Assembly (NCBI GenBank): GCA_963977795.1
Contig: CAXBRB010000034.1
Location: 1-16,015, forward strand
Length of the DNA stretch: 16,015 nt
Reading direction: 5' to 3'
Source of the DNA: Bog-756 sp963977795
Lineage (GTDB): Bacteria > Actinomycetota > Acidimicrobiia > Acidimicrobiales > RAAP-2
Positions within the stretch are counted from its first letter, which is position 1, and every line of letters starts with the position of its first letter. Both the position numbers and the translations under genes were made by a program. Below, piece by piece: positions 1 to 8,699 of the stretch. The notes under the pieces were generated by a model. That model did not search any database, was not told the origin of the DNA, and was given only the letters and a program-made list of their open reading frames with translations.

Positions 1-1
1 C

Positions 2-265
2 CTCACGGCGATCGTGGATCGCTCCGTGGAGCTCGCGGCCGCCGGCCGGGAGCACGAGGTGGCCGAGGTCCGGAGCGCGATCGAGCTCGACGAGGGGCAG
101 CAGGCCCGTCTCGCCGAGGCGATCGGCCGGGCCGTGGGCAAGCAGGTGGAAGTGAAGGTGATCGTCGACCCGAAGGTGCTCGGGGGGCTGGTGGCCCGAG
201 TCGGCGACACCGTGATCGACGGCACCGTCCGTCACCGGCTCGAGCAGCTGAAGGAGCAGATCTGA
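2..265 (+). CDS. atpH: ATP synthase F1 delta subunit, C-terminal part (5' end outside window)
   Basis: This is the last 87 residues of the F1 delta subunit, which joins the catalytic head of ATP synthase to the peripheral stalk at the inner face of the membrane. The frame is open from base 2, so the start lies upstream of the window. The segment has the family's C-terminal hallmark, with LGGLVARVGDTVIDGTVRHR followed by LEQLK near the end, preceded by an alpha/beta stretch around KQVEVKVIVDP. The stop (263-265) is one base from the atpA start, and the AAGGAG for atpA (251-256) lies inside this gene, so the two are translationally linked as in the usual atpBEFHAGDC operon. Identification is confident. 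Only the C-terminus is visible. Confidence 0.93.
   Translation, partial: LTAIVDRSVELAAAGREHEVAEVRSAIELDEGQQARLAEAIGRAVGKQVEVKVIVDPKVLGGLVARVGDTVIDGTVRHRLEQLKEQI
251..256 (+). promoter_or_regulatory. Ribosome binding site of atpA
   Basis: AAGGAG lies 10 bases before the atpA ATG at 267 and inside the 3' end of atpH. It fixes the atpA start and indicates coupled translation. Confidence 0.75.
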
Positions 266-266
266 C

Positions 267-560
267 ATGGCCGAGCTGACCATCAACGCCGCGGACATCG
301 CGGCCGCGCTGCGCAAGCACGTCGACTCGTACACCCCGACCCTCGCGGCCGAGCAGGTGGGCCAGGTCCTCGAGGTGGGCGACGGCGTCGCCCGCGTCGC
401 CGGGCTGCCCAACACCTCGGTGAACGAGATCCTCGAGTTCGAGGGGGGCCTGCTGGGCCTCGCCCTCAACCTCGACGAGGACTCGATCGGTGCGGTCGTC
501 CTCGGTGCTGCCGACGGCGTCGAAGAGGGCCGGGGCGGCCAGCGGACGGGCGGCGTCGTG
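267..560 (+). CDS. atpA: ATP synthase F1 alpha subunit, N-terminal fragment truncated by a sequence join
   Basis: The first ~81 residues are a typical actinobacterial alpha subunit N-terminus: MAELTI, the beta-barrel segment with GDGVARVAGLP, and LALNLDEDSIGAVVLG. The protein should be about 500-550 residues with a Walker A motif near residue 170. Neither the rest of the N-terminal domain nor any nucleotide-binding domain follows. The frame stays open to 1067, but after about 560 it is only the antisense of ispD and carD. Residues just past the clear match (VEEG then QRTGGVV) still loosely fit AtpA (usually IEEG then RTGEVL), while the same bases on the other strand encode the HDAARP motif of IspD. 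The exact break is therefore ambiguous within about 505-560. Identity is secure and the end coordinate is approximate. Confidence 0.88.
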
Positions 561-893
561 GACGACGACCACGGCGGCCCCACCCGGCACCGCAGCCAGC
601 CCGGCCCGGACCGACCCTGCCCGGGTGGCGCCGCCGGCCACCACGGCATCGGCACCCCAGGCGTCGTCGGGGCCCGCCCCGGGGACGGGAAGCCCGGCGG
701 ACGGCCCGTCAGCGGACGGGTCGGCTGCGGCCGGCACCACCAGGACCACCCCATCGCTCGAGGCGCGGGCGGCCCGGACGGCCCAGGCGGCGACCGGAGA
801 TCCGGCCAGGGGGAGGAACTGCTTGCGGGCGCCGAAGCGCTGTCCGGAGCCGCCGGCCACGACGATGGCCCAGACGGGCCCCGCTGGGCTCAG
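511..893 (-). CDS. ispD: 2-C-methyl-D-erythritol 4-phosphate cytidylyltransferase, N-terminal fragment
   Basis: IspD makes CDP-methylerythritol from MEP and CTP in the non-mevalonate isoprenoid pathway. Visible are the nucleotide-binding start AIVVAGGSGQRFG with KQFLPLAG (the CTP loop), AGGATRAGSV, and VVVHDAARPL, a family signature. After LFDAV (about base 515) the frame runs into antisense atpH/atpA, so roughly the C-terminal half is missing. The first conventional start (GTG 858-860) would cut through beta-strand 1 (VWAIVVAGG). A CTG at 891-893 overlaps the carD stop as CTGA and would give LSPAGPVWAIVVAGG, a better N-terminus. No ATG, GTG or TTG lies between them in frame. Position directly after carD is typical of actinobacteria, where ispF often follows. 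Confidence 0.85.
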
Positions 894-1366
894 GGAAGCG
901 CCTCGTTGAGGCGGACCTCGGCGGTCTCCTCGTCCACCCCGAGGGCGAAGGTCAGCTCGGACACCAGGATCTGGCGGGCCCGCTGGAGCATGCGCTTCTC
1001 GCCGGCCGAGAGGCCCTTGTCCTTGTCGCGGATGGAGAGGTTCCGGACCACCTCGGCCACCTGGTAGATGTCGCCGGACCGGAGCTTCTCGGAGTGGTTC
1101 TTGTACCGGCGCGACCAGTTGGTCGGCATCCGGGCCTCCTTCTTGCGGAGGACGGCGAACACCTCCTCGACCTCTTCGTCGTTGATCACCTCGCGCAGGC
1201 CGACGCCGTCGGTGTTGTCGGCCGGCACCATCAGGGTCAGGTCGCCGTAGGCCAGGCGGAGCACCAGGTACTCCTGCTTCTTGCCGAAGGCCTCCTTGGT
1301 CTCCCGCCGCTCGACCACCGCGGCACCGTGGTGGGGATAGACGACCTTGTCACCGATGTCGAACAC
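890..1366 (-). CDS. carD: CarD family transcriptional regulator (RNA polymerase-binding)
   Basis: CarD binds the RNA polymerase beta subunit and stabilises the open promoter complex, and is important for rRNA and housekeeping transcription in actinobacteria. The product is 158 residues, close to the family's ~160. An N-terminal Tudor-like RNAP-interaction domain (FDIGDKVVYPHHGAAVV through LMVPADN, residues 2-51) is followed by a helical DNA-binding domain. It has the expected tryptophan in NWSRRY (W84, matching the wedge Trp of mycobacterial CarD), then GDIYQVAEVVRNL and LSAGEKRML. I chose GTG 1364-1366 because MFDIGDKVVYPHHG is the standard N-terminus and AGGAGA sits just upstream. The frame stays open to 1444, but that extension is low-complexity and crosses the promoter. 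Its stop overlaps the possible CTG start of ispD. Confidence 0.95.
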   Translation of the reverse strand: MFDIGDKVVYPHHGAAVVERRETKEAFGKKQEYLVLRLAYGDLTLMVPADNTDGVGLREVINDEEVEEVFAVLRKKEARMPTNWSRRYKNHSEKLRSGDIYQVAEVVRNLSIRDKDKGLSAGEKRMLQRARQILVSELTFALGVDEETAEVRLNEALP

Positions 1367-1431
1367 CGCGTCTCCTGGAGCAGGGCCGGGCGGACAGACG
1401 GGACCGCAGCGGCGTGGGAGGGGAACGATCC

Positions 1432-1437
1432 ATTCTA
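1432..1437 (-). promoter_or_regulatory. Probable -10 box of the carD promoter
   Basis: On the minus strand TAGAAT fits the actinobacterial TANNNT -10 consensus and lies 66 bases before the carD GTG, implying a leader of about 60 bases. I see no convincing -35 box at 16-18 bases. Inferred from sequence only. Confidence 0.5.
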
Positions 1438-1454
1438 CACGCACCCCACGATGC

Positions 1455-1476
1455 CCCCCGGCGAGCCGTCCGGGGG
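1455..1476 (-). terminator. Hairpin downstream of disA, possible terminator
   Basis: Arms CCCCCGG and CCGGGGG (7 bp) enclose an 8-base loop and begin 8 bases after the disA stop. No T-run follows, which is common for terminators in GC-rich actinobacteria. It separates disA from the carD promoter. Confidence 0.5.
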
Positions 1477-1483
1477 CGGCCGG

Positions 1484-2575
1484 CTACTGGTAGCGCTCGA
1501 AGATGCTGGCCTCGGCCAGGCGGCTGAGGCCGTCCCTGATCGAGTGGGCCCGGGTCTGGCCCACCCCCTCGACCTCCTCGAGCTCGGCCACCGAGGCCCG
1601 CATGATCTGCTGGAGGCCCGAGAAGCGCCCGACGATGCGCTCGATGAGGGTGTCCGAGAAGCGCGGCAGCCGGCTCAGCAGGCGGTAGCCCCGGGGCTCG
1701 ACGGCCGAGTCGACGTCGTGGAGCGACCCGGTGAACCCCAGCACGGTGGCCACCCGGAGCGGGTCGCGGAGGCTGTCGGAGGGGAGCCCGGCCAGCTCGT
1801 CGATCATGGCCGACAGCGCAGCGGACCGGTCGGCGGCCCTGCGGGGGTCGAGCACGCAGTAGTCCCGGACCACCAGGTGGAGGGCGTCGGCCACCCCGTC
1901 CAGCAGCTCGGCCGACTGCAGGCCCACCAGCCGGCCGTCGTCGCCCAGCTCGGCCACGTACCCGTCCACCTCCTCGGCGATGCGCAAGAGCATCTCGGCG
2001 GCCTGGACCACACCCACCACGTCGCCCACCGCAACCGAGTCCTCGACCTCCAGGATGGACAGGTTGCCCAGGGCGACGTCGAAGCGGCTGCGGAACCGCT
2101 GCATGGTGGCCAGGGCCTGGTCGGTCCGGTCGTGGAGCCACCCGGTGGGCTGGACCGTGTGCTTGGCCTCACCGCAGTAGACGGTGATGATCGACATGGC
2201 CGCCGAGACCGACAGGACCGGGACCCCGAGGGACCGGGCCACCCGCTCGGCCGTCCGATGGCGGGTGCCGGTCTCGGTGGTGGGGATGGCGGCGTCGGGC
2301 ATCAGGTGGACGTTGGCCCGGGCGATCCGTGAGGCGTCAGAGGCGAGGATGATGGCCCCGTCCATCTTGGCCAGCTCGGAGAGGCGCTGGGGGCTGAACT
2401 CCGAGTCGAGCAGGAAGCCGCCGGAGCAGATGGAGAGGACCTCGGGACCGTCGCCGATGACCACCAGGCCGCCGCGCTTGGCCCGCAGCACCCGGTCCAG
2501 GCCCTCCCGCAGGGGCCGGCCGGGCGCCACCATGGCGATGGCCTCGCCCAGGGCCGGGGACTGGCGTGCGCTCAC
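1484..2575 (-). CDS. disA: Diadenylate cyclase / DNA integrity scanning protein DisA
   Basis: DisA condenses two ATP into cyclic di-AMP and scans DNA for branched structures. At 363 residues it matches the family length. The N-terminal DAC domain carries the catalytic DGA (residues 72-74, in KMDGAIIL) and RHR (105-107, in TGTRHRTAER). A helical linker (about 150-280) follows. The C-terminal helix-hairpin-helix DNA-binding region is near EVEGVGQTRAHSIRDGL (334-350). The GTG start at 2575 gives an N-terminus (ALGEAIAMVAPGRPLREGLDRVL) that aligns with the start of known DisA proteins; the Shine-Dalgarno is weak. It lies 26 bases after radA, its usual partner, so both are probably on one transcript, with a hairpin after the stop. 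Confidence 0.97.
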   Translation of the reverse strand: MSARQSPALGEAIAMVAPGRPLREGLDRVLRAKRGGLVVIGDGPEVLSICSGGFLLDSEFSPQRLSELAKMDGAIILASDASRIARANVHLMPDAAIPTTETGTRHRTAERVARSLGVPVLSVSAAMSIITVYCGEAKHTVQPTGWLHDRTDQALATMQRFRSRFDVALGNLSILEVEDSVAVGDVVGVVQAAEMLLRIAEEVDGYVAELGDDGRLVGLQSAELLDGVADALHLVVRDYCVLDPRRAADRSAALSAMIDELAGLPSDSLRDPLRVATVLGFTGSLHDVDSAVEPRGYRLLSRLPRFSDTLIERIVGRFSGLQQIMRASVAELEEVEGVGQTRAHSIRDGLSRLAEASIFERYQ

Positions 2576-2601
2576 CCGGTGATCGTACCGCCCGCCGGTC
2601 G

Positions 2602-3987
2602 TCAGCGACCGGGGAGGAGGCCGAAGCGGGCCACCGCATCGGCCGCGGTGTCGACCCGCACCAGCTCGATGCCGGCGGGCCCGTCAGGCGCGGAGGCCGG
2701 GACCACCACCCGGGCGAAGCCCAGCCGGGCCGCCTCCTCCAGCCGGCGGGGCAGGCCCACCACCTGGCGGACCTCGCCGGCCAGCCCGACCTCGCCCACG
2801 GCCGCCAGATCGGCGGGCAGCGCCGTGCCGGTGGCCGCCGAGGCCACGGCCAGGGCCAGGGCCAGATCAGCAGCCGGCTCGGGCACACGGATGCCCCCCA
2901 CCACCGAGGCGAACACGTCGACACCGGCCATGGGCAGCCCGGCGTGGCGGTCCAGCACGGCCAGCGTCATCACCAGGCGGCTCCCGTCGAGGCCGACCAC
3001 CGACCGCTTGGGCTGGGCCTGGGCCATCGGGGCCACGAGGGCCTGGAGCTCGACCATCAGCGTGCGGCGGCCCTGGAGGGCGGGCAGCACGATGCCCCCG
3101 GGCACCCCGGTCAGCCGGTCGCCCAGCAGGAGGCGGCCGGGATCGTCCACCCGGTTGAGGCCCTGGTCGCCCATCTCGAACAGCCCGAGCTCCCCGGTGG
3201 GACCGAAGCGGTGCTTGACGGCCTGGAGGAGGCGGAGGGCGTGGTGGCGGTCGCCTTCGAAGGTGAGCACGGTGTCGACCATGTGCTCGAGCGCCCGGGG
3301 CCCGGCCAGGGAGCCGTCCTTGGTGACGTGGCCCACCAGGACCGTGGCCACCCCGCGGGCCTTGGCCAGGCCGATCAGCTGGTCGGCGCACTCGTTGACC
3401 TGGCTGACCGAGCCGGGCACGCCCGAGGTCCGGCGCTCCCCCGGCACCATCCCGCCGACGGCCACGGCCTGGATGGAGTCGACCACCACCAGGTCGGGCG
3501 CCGACTCCACCACGGCGGCGGCCACTGCGCCCACGTCGGTGGTCGAGAGGATCAGCAGGCCGGGCGGCAGGGGGCCCAGGCGCTCGGCCCGCAGCCGGAC
3601 CTGGTGGGCCGACTCCTCGGCCGAGACCAGCAGGACCCGGTGCCCGGCGGCGGCCCGGGCGGCCAGCACCTGGAGGAGGAGGGTCGACTTGCCGATGCCC
3701 GGCTCGCCGCCCAACAAGGTGACCGACCCGGGGACCAGGCCCCCCGAGAGGACCCGGTCGAACTCGTCGACCCCGGTGGGTACGGCAGCCGCCTCGGCCA
3801 TGTCGACCGAGGCCAGGGGGATGGGCATGCCCGAGAGGTCGAGGGCGTCGACGGCCCGGGCCAGCGGCCCGAGGGCAGCCTCTTCGACCAGGGTGTTCCA
3901 CTCGCCGCACGTCGGGCACCGGCCGACCCACCGGAGGGTGGTGGCGCCGCAGTCGAGGCAGCGGTGGTGCTTGGCGGTCTTGGCCAT
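2602..3987 (-). CDS. radA: DNA repair protein RadA (branch-migration ATPase)
   Basis: RadA is a RecA-like helicase that extends recombination intermediates. The 461-residue product has the family layout: a C4 zinc finger (C10, C13, C24, C27; CLDCG and CPTCG), Walker A GGEPGIGKST (93-102), Walker B LVVVDS (166-171), the RadA motif, and a Lon protease-like C-terminal domain from about 290. The RadA motif reads KHRFG (258-262) where the family consensus is KNRFG, so the second residue is substituted. The ATG at 3987 lacks a Shine-Dalgarno but has a -10-like TAGTGT ending 6 bases upstream, suggesting a leaderless mRNA. It precedes disA by 26 bases and follows clpC after a 185-base gap containing hairpins. 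Confidence 0.97.
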   Translation of the reverse strand: MAKTAKHHRCLDCGATTLRWVGRCPTCGEWNTLVEEAALGPLARAVDALDLSGMPIPLASVDMAEAAAVPTGVDEFDRVLSGGLVPGSVTLLGGEPGIGKSTLLLQVLAARAAAGHRVLLVSAEESAHQVRLRAERLGPLPPGLLILSTTDVGAVAAAVVESAPDLVVVDSIQAVAVGGMVPGERRTSGVPGSVSQVNECADQLIGLAKARGVATVLVGHVTKDGSLAGPRALEHMVDTVLTFEGDRHHALRLLQAVKHRFGPTGELGLFEMGDQGLNRVDDPGRLLLGDRLTGVPGGIVLPALQGRRTLMVELQALVAPMAQAQPKRSVVGLDGSRLVMTLAVLDRHAGLPMAGVDVFASVVGGIRVPEPAADLALALAVASAATGTALPADLAAVGEVGLAGEVRQVVGLPRRLEEAARLGFARVVVPASAPDGPAGIELVRVDTAADAVARFGLLPGR

Positions 3988-3993
3988 GGCACG

Positions 3994-3999
3994 ACACTA
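3994..3999 (-). promoter_or_regulatory. -10 box for a probable leaderless radA transcript
   Basis: TAGTGT on the minus strand ends 6 bases before the radA ATG, placing the expected transcription start at or next to the A of ATG. There is no Shine-Dalgarno. Leaderless mRNAs are common in actinobacteria; that this is one is inference. Confidence 0.45.
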
Positions 4000-4084
4000 G
4001 GGACCGGGTGTGCCAGCCGGGGCGACCGGCCCCACCGTGCCGCTGGTCCCGGCCGGACAGGCCCGTCGCGGCCAGGCACCCACC

Positions 4085-4100
4085 CCCGGTCCGGACCGGG
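4085..4100. repeat. Perfect 16-base palindrome between clpC and radA
   Basis: CCCGGTCCGGACCGGG is its own reverse complement. It lies in the 185-base clpC-radA gap, next to the hairpin at 4113-4136. It could be part of a tandem terminator for clpC or a protein-binding site. Confidence 0.5.
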
Positions 4101-4112
4101 CCCGCACGCGCC

Positions 4113-4136
4113 CGTGCCCCGCCGGAGCGGGGCACG
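4113..4136 (-). terminator. Strong hairpin after clpC, probable terminator
   Basis: A perfect 10-bp stem (CGTGCCCCGC with GCGGGGCACG) closes on a four-base loop, 36 bases after the clpC stop. No T-run follows. With the palindrome at 4085-4100 it probably ends clpC transcription before the separate radA promoter. Confidence 0.6.
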
Positions 4137-4172
4137 GTCGTCGTCCTCAGCGGCCCGGGGCCGCCGGTGTGG

Positions 4173-6734
<2,562 letters not shown>

Positions 6735-6771
6735 GCCACCGCCTCCATCCGCGGTCGATTACTGGGTCCCC

Positions 6772-6777
6772 ATCCTA
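6772..6777 (-). promoter_or_regulatory. Probable -10 box of the clpC promoter
   Basis: TAGGAT on the minus strand fits TANNNT and lies 37 bases before the clpC GTG, implying a leader of about 30 bases that holds the GGAGG. No clear -35 is seen, as at carD. I see no CtsR- or HAIR-type heat-shock operator that I can name. Confidence 0.45.
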
Positions 6778-6804
6778 CAGGTGCCGTACCCTCCCGCACC
6801 CGCG

Positions 6805-6827
6805 CATGCCCGGTCCGGCGGGGCATG
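6805..6827. promoter_or_regulatory. Inverted repeat between divergent clpC and polyprenyl synthase genes
   Basis: CATGCCC and GGGCATG form 7-bp arms around a 9-base centre. It is upstream of the -10 boxes of both genes, so it could be an operator or activator site. No known regulator consensus is recognised. Confidence 0.35.
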
Positions 6828-6850
6828 TACGGCCTATCGGCAGACTGCCC

Positions 6851-6856
6851 TATCGT
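6851..6856 (+). promoter_or_regulatory. -10 box for a probable leaderless polyprenyl synthase transcript
   Basis: TATCGT ends 8 bases before the GTG at 6865 and no Shine-Dalgarno precedes that start. A second CCTATCG lies 16 bases upstream (6833-6839), in direct repeat with 6849-6855. Leaderless expression is inference. Confidence 0.4.
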
Positions 6857-6864
6857 CTGTAGCG

Positions 6865-7842
6865 GTGAACGTCGTCGATCTCCTGGGGCTTCCCGCCCTC
6901 GAATCCCAGCTGGCCCGCCTCGAGCCCCTGCTCGTGGAGTCCGTGGTCACCGGCGACGCCTTCCTGGACGAGGTCACCACCCACCTCCTGGCCGCCGGGG
7001 GGAAGCGCCTCCGGCCGGTCCTGGCCCTGGCCGCGGCCACCTCGGGCCAGCGGGACGCCACCCGGGAGGACCTGCTGGGGGCCGTGGCCGTCGAGCTCGT
7101 CCACCTGGCCTCCCTCTACCACGACGATGTCATGGACGAGGCCACCATGCGCCGCAACGTCGAGAGCGTGAACTCCCGGTTCGGCAACCTGGTGGCCATC
7201 GTGGCCGGCGACTTCCTGCTGGCCCGCTCCGCCGAGATCGCCGCTGGCCTCGGCGTGGAGATCGCCGCCCTCCTGGCCGCCACCCTGGGCGAGCTGTGCC
7301 AGGGCCAGGTGGCCGAGGTGCACGCCGCCTTCCGGACCGACCGCACCCAGGACCAGTACGCCGAGGCCATCTCGGGCAAGACCGCCTCGCTCATGGCCAC
7401 CTCGTGCCGGATCGGGGCCCTGACCGGAGGGCTGGAAAGGCCGGTGGTGGACGCCTACACCGAGTTCGGCCGCTGCTTCGGCATGATCTTCCAGATCCGC
7501 GACGACATCCTCGACGTGGTGGGCAGCGAGGCCCAGCTGGGCAAGCCGGCCGGACAGGACCTGGCCGAGGGCATCTACACCCTCCCCGTCCTCCTCACCC
7601 TGGCCGACCCGGTCCACGGACCCGAGCTGGCCGACCTGCTGGGCCAGCCCCTCGGGCTTCCCGAGCAGGAGAAGGCCCGGGCCATCGTGGCCGGGTCCGG
7701 GGCCATCGCCGAGTCGGTCCAGGCGGCCCGGGGCTACGCCGAGCAGGCTGCCGCCGCCGTGGCCGCAGGCCCCTCGGGCGAGCTGGCCGGCGCCATGGCC
7801 CGCCTGGCCCACACCCTGGTCGACGACCTCCCGACCGCCTGA
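6865..7842 (+). CDS. Long-chain all-trans polyprenyl diphosphate synthase
   Basis: This family condenses isopentenyl diphosphate onto an allylic primer. In actinobacteria the long-chain product usually becomes the menaquinone side chain. The 325 residues show GKRLRP (46-51) for IPP binding, the first Asp-rich motif DDVMD (87-91) after LYH, GQ near 148 and the second Asp-rich motif DDILD (213-217). Residues 4 and 5 before the first motif are small (S83, A82), which in this family favours longer chains, consistent with hexa- to nonaprenyl products; the exact length cannot be read. The GTG at 6865 was chosen because everything upstream is intergenic or antisense to clpC, and the product starts with the normal N-terminal helix (MNVVDLLGLPALESQLARLE). 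Related genes are named hepT, ispB or grcC. Confidence 0.93.
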   Translation: MNVVDLLGLPALESQLARLEPLLVESVVTGDAFLDEVTTHLLAAGGKRLRPVLALAAATSGQRDATREDLLGAVAVELVHLASLYHDDVMDEATMRRNVESVNSRFGNLVAIVAGDFLLARSAEIAAGLGVEIAALLAATLGELCQGQVAEVHAAFRTDRTQDQYAEAISGKTASLMATSCRIGALTGGLERPVVDAYTEFGRCFGMIFQIRDDILDVVGSEAQLGKPAGQDLAEGIYTLPVLLTLADPVHGPELADLLGQPLGLPEQEKARAIVAGSGAIAESVQAARGYAEQAAAAVAAGPSGELAGAMARLAHTLVDDLPTA

Positions 7843-7851
7843 GCCGGCTTC

Positions 7852-7868
7852 CCGGGCACGTCGCCCGG
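7852..7868. terminator. Hairpin between convergent polyprenyl synthase and dinB-like genes
   Basis: CCGGGC and GCCCGG arms enclose a 5-base loop, 9 bases after the + strand stop and 31 bases past the minus-strand stop. It is well placed for a two-way terminator, without a T-run. Confidence 0.45.
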
Positions 7869-7899
7869 CACGGCCGCGCCAGCCATCAGGAGGCAGGTC

Positions 7900-8499
7900 T
7901 CAGGAGGTCATGCCGCCGAGGCCGACCAGTCCCCGGGCCAGCTCGATCTCGCCCATGTGGCGCAGCCCGTGCTGGTAGATCCAGCACTCGGTGGCATCCA
8001 GGACGGTGATGCCCTCGGCCCCGGCCACCCGGGCGCTGTAGGTGCTGGCGATCTGCTCGGGAAAGGGCCGCTGGATGACCACCCGGGTCAGCTCATCGGG
8101 ATCCAGCTCGTGCAGCCACGCCTCCACCCGGGCGAACACGGCGCCCATGTAGGCCTGGAACTCGTCGTAGTCGCCGATGCGCTGGTGGATCATCTCGTCC
8201 ACCGTCCGGTGCTTGCCGTGGTCGCCGATGGCCGGCTGGACCCGGGCCTCCCAGGACTCGTCCCACAGGGGGACGGCCCCGGTCAGCAGCATGAACGAGG
8301 CGTCGATCATGTTGACGATGTGGAAGAGGCTGAAGGCGATGGGGAGGACGCCGTCGCGCTCGAAGTGGTTGACGTGCTCGAGGTCCATGGTGGCCACGGC
8401 GTCCTCGTAGAGCGAGAAGAGGGCCCGCATCCGGCGCCGGAGCGAGTCGAGCACCAGGGCCGCCGAGCCGTCTGCACCCATGTCTGTTCCGTCCGGCAC
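7900..8499 (-). CDS. DinB-like four-helix-bundle protein, function unknown
   Basis: The 199-residue product resembles the DinB/YfiT superfamily of metal-binding four-helix bundles, which includes thiol-dependent S-transferases and many uncharacterised proteins. Three histidines are placed as expected: H60 in FHIVNMIDAS, then H177 and H181 in YQHGLRHMGEIELARG, the HxxxH of the last helix. I chose GTG 8497-8499 because AGGAGG (8505-8510) sits 5 bases upstream; ATG 8479-8481 in the same frame is an alternative. A longer frame to 8745 would run through the TetR promoter and is rejected. The gene is divergent from the TetR gene and shares its operator region, so it may be in the same regulon. The substrate is unknown. 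Confidence 0.75.
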   Translation of the reverse strand: MPDGTDMGADGSAALVLDSLRRRMRALFSLYEDAVATMDLEHVNHFERDGVLPIAFSLFHIVNMIDASFMLLTGAVPLWDESWEARVQPAIGDHGKHRTVDEMIHQRIGDYDEFQAYMGAVFARVEAWLHELDPDELTRVVIQRPFPEQIASTYSARVAGAEGITVLDATECWIYQHGLRHMGEIELARGLVGLGGMTS

Positions 8500-8581
8500 C
8501 GGCACCTCCTGCCACGGGGCGGCCGGGGTGCCGCCGAGCCCGTCCGGGCCGGTGACCGGCCCGTCGGCCACAGGGAAGCAC

Positions 8582-8600
8582 TTGTCAGTCGTACTGTCAA
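8582..8600. promoter_or_regulatory. Probable TetR operator palindrome
   Basis: TTGTCAGT-CGT-ACTGTCAA is an inverted repeat with 7 of 8 positions matching. A further half-site ACTGTC occurs at 8606-8611. Size, symmetry and place between the TetR gene and its divergent neighbour fit an autoregulatory TetR operator. The assignment is inference. Confidence 0.6.
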
Positions 8601-8610
8601 ATGTTACTGT
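8582..8610 (+). promoter_or_regulatory. Probable promoter of the TetR-sulfatase cluster
   Basis: -35 TTGTCA (8582-8587), a 17-base spacer and -10 TACTGT (8605-8610) form the best two-box promoter I see in the window. The operator covers the -35 and spacer, so bound repressor would block RNA polymerase. The expected leader to ATG 8700 is about 80 bases. Confidence 0.6.
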
Positions 8611-8699
8611 CCGGCCTCGCCCCCATCGGATGCCGCGGCCACGGAGCCGTGCCTTCGGGGGTGCTGCGACAGGCGCCGCACCGGGAGGGAACGCTCGAG

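Larger units (their letters stand above)
8500..8699. other. Divergent regulatory region between dinB-like and TetR genes
   Basis: This 200-base non-coding gap holds the dinB-like ribosome binding site at 8505-8510, the palindromic operator and TetR promoter at 8582-8612, and a GGGAGG before the TetR ATG. It includes the most AT-rich stretch of the native part of the window (around 8580-8610). Confidence 0.7.

Noticed and set aside
3..510. Continuation of the ispD reading frame to the left of the join as one long protein
   Set aside because: Past LFDAV it is the antisense of atpA and atpH, is not IspD-like, and the + strand clearly encodes the ATP synthase subunits.
561..1067. Continuation of the atpA frame to a stop at 1067
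   Set aside because: It is antisense to ispD and carD, low-complexity, and lacks every AtpA nucleotide-binding motif.
8595..8600. TTGACA on the minus strand as the -35 of a dinB-like promoter
   Set aside because: No TANNNT-like -10 follows at 16-18 bases (TTCCCT region), so I leave the dinB-like promoter unassigned; the sequence is explained by the operator palindrome.
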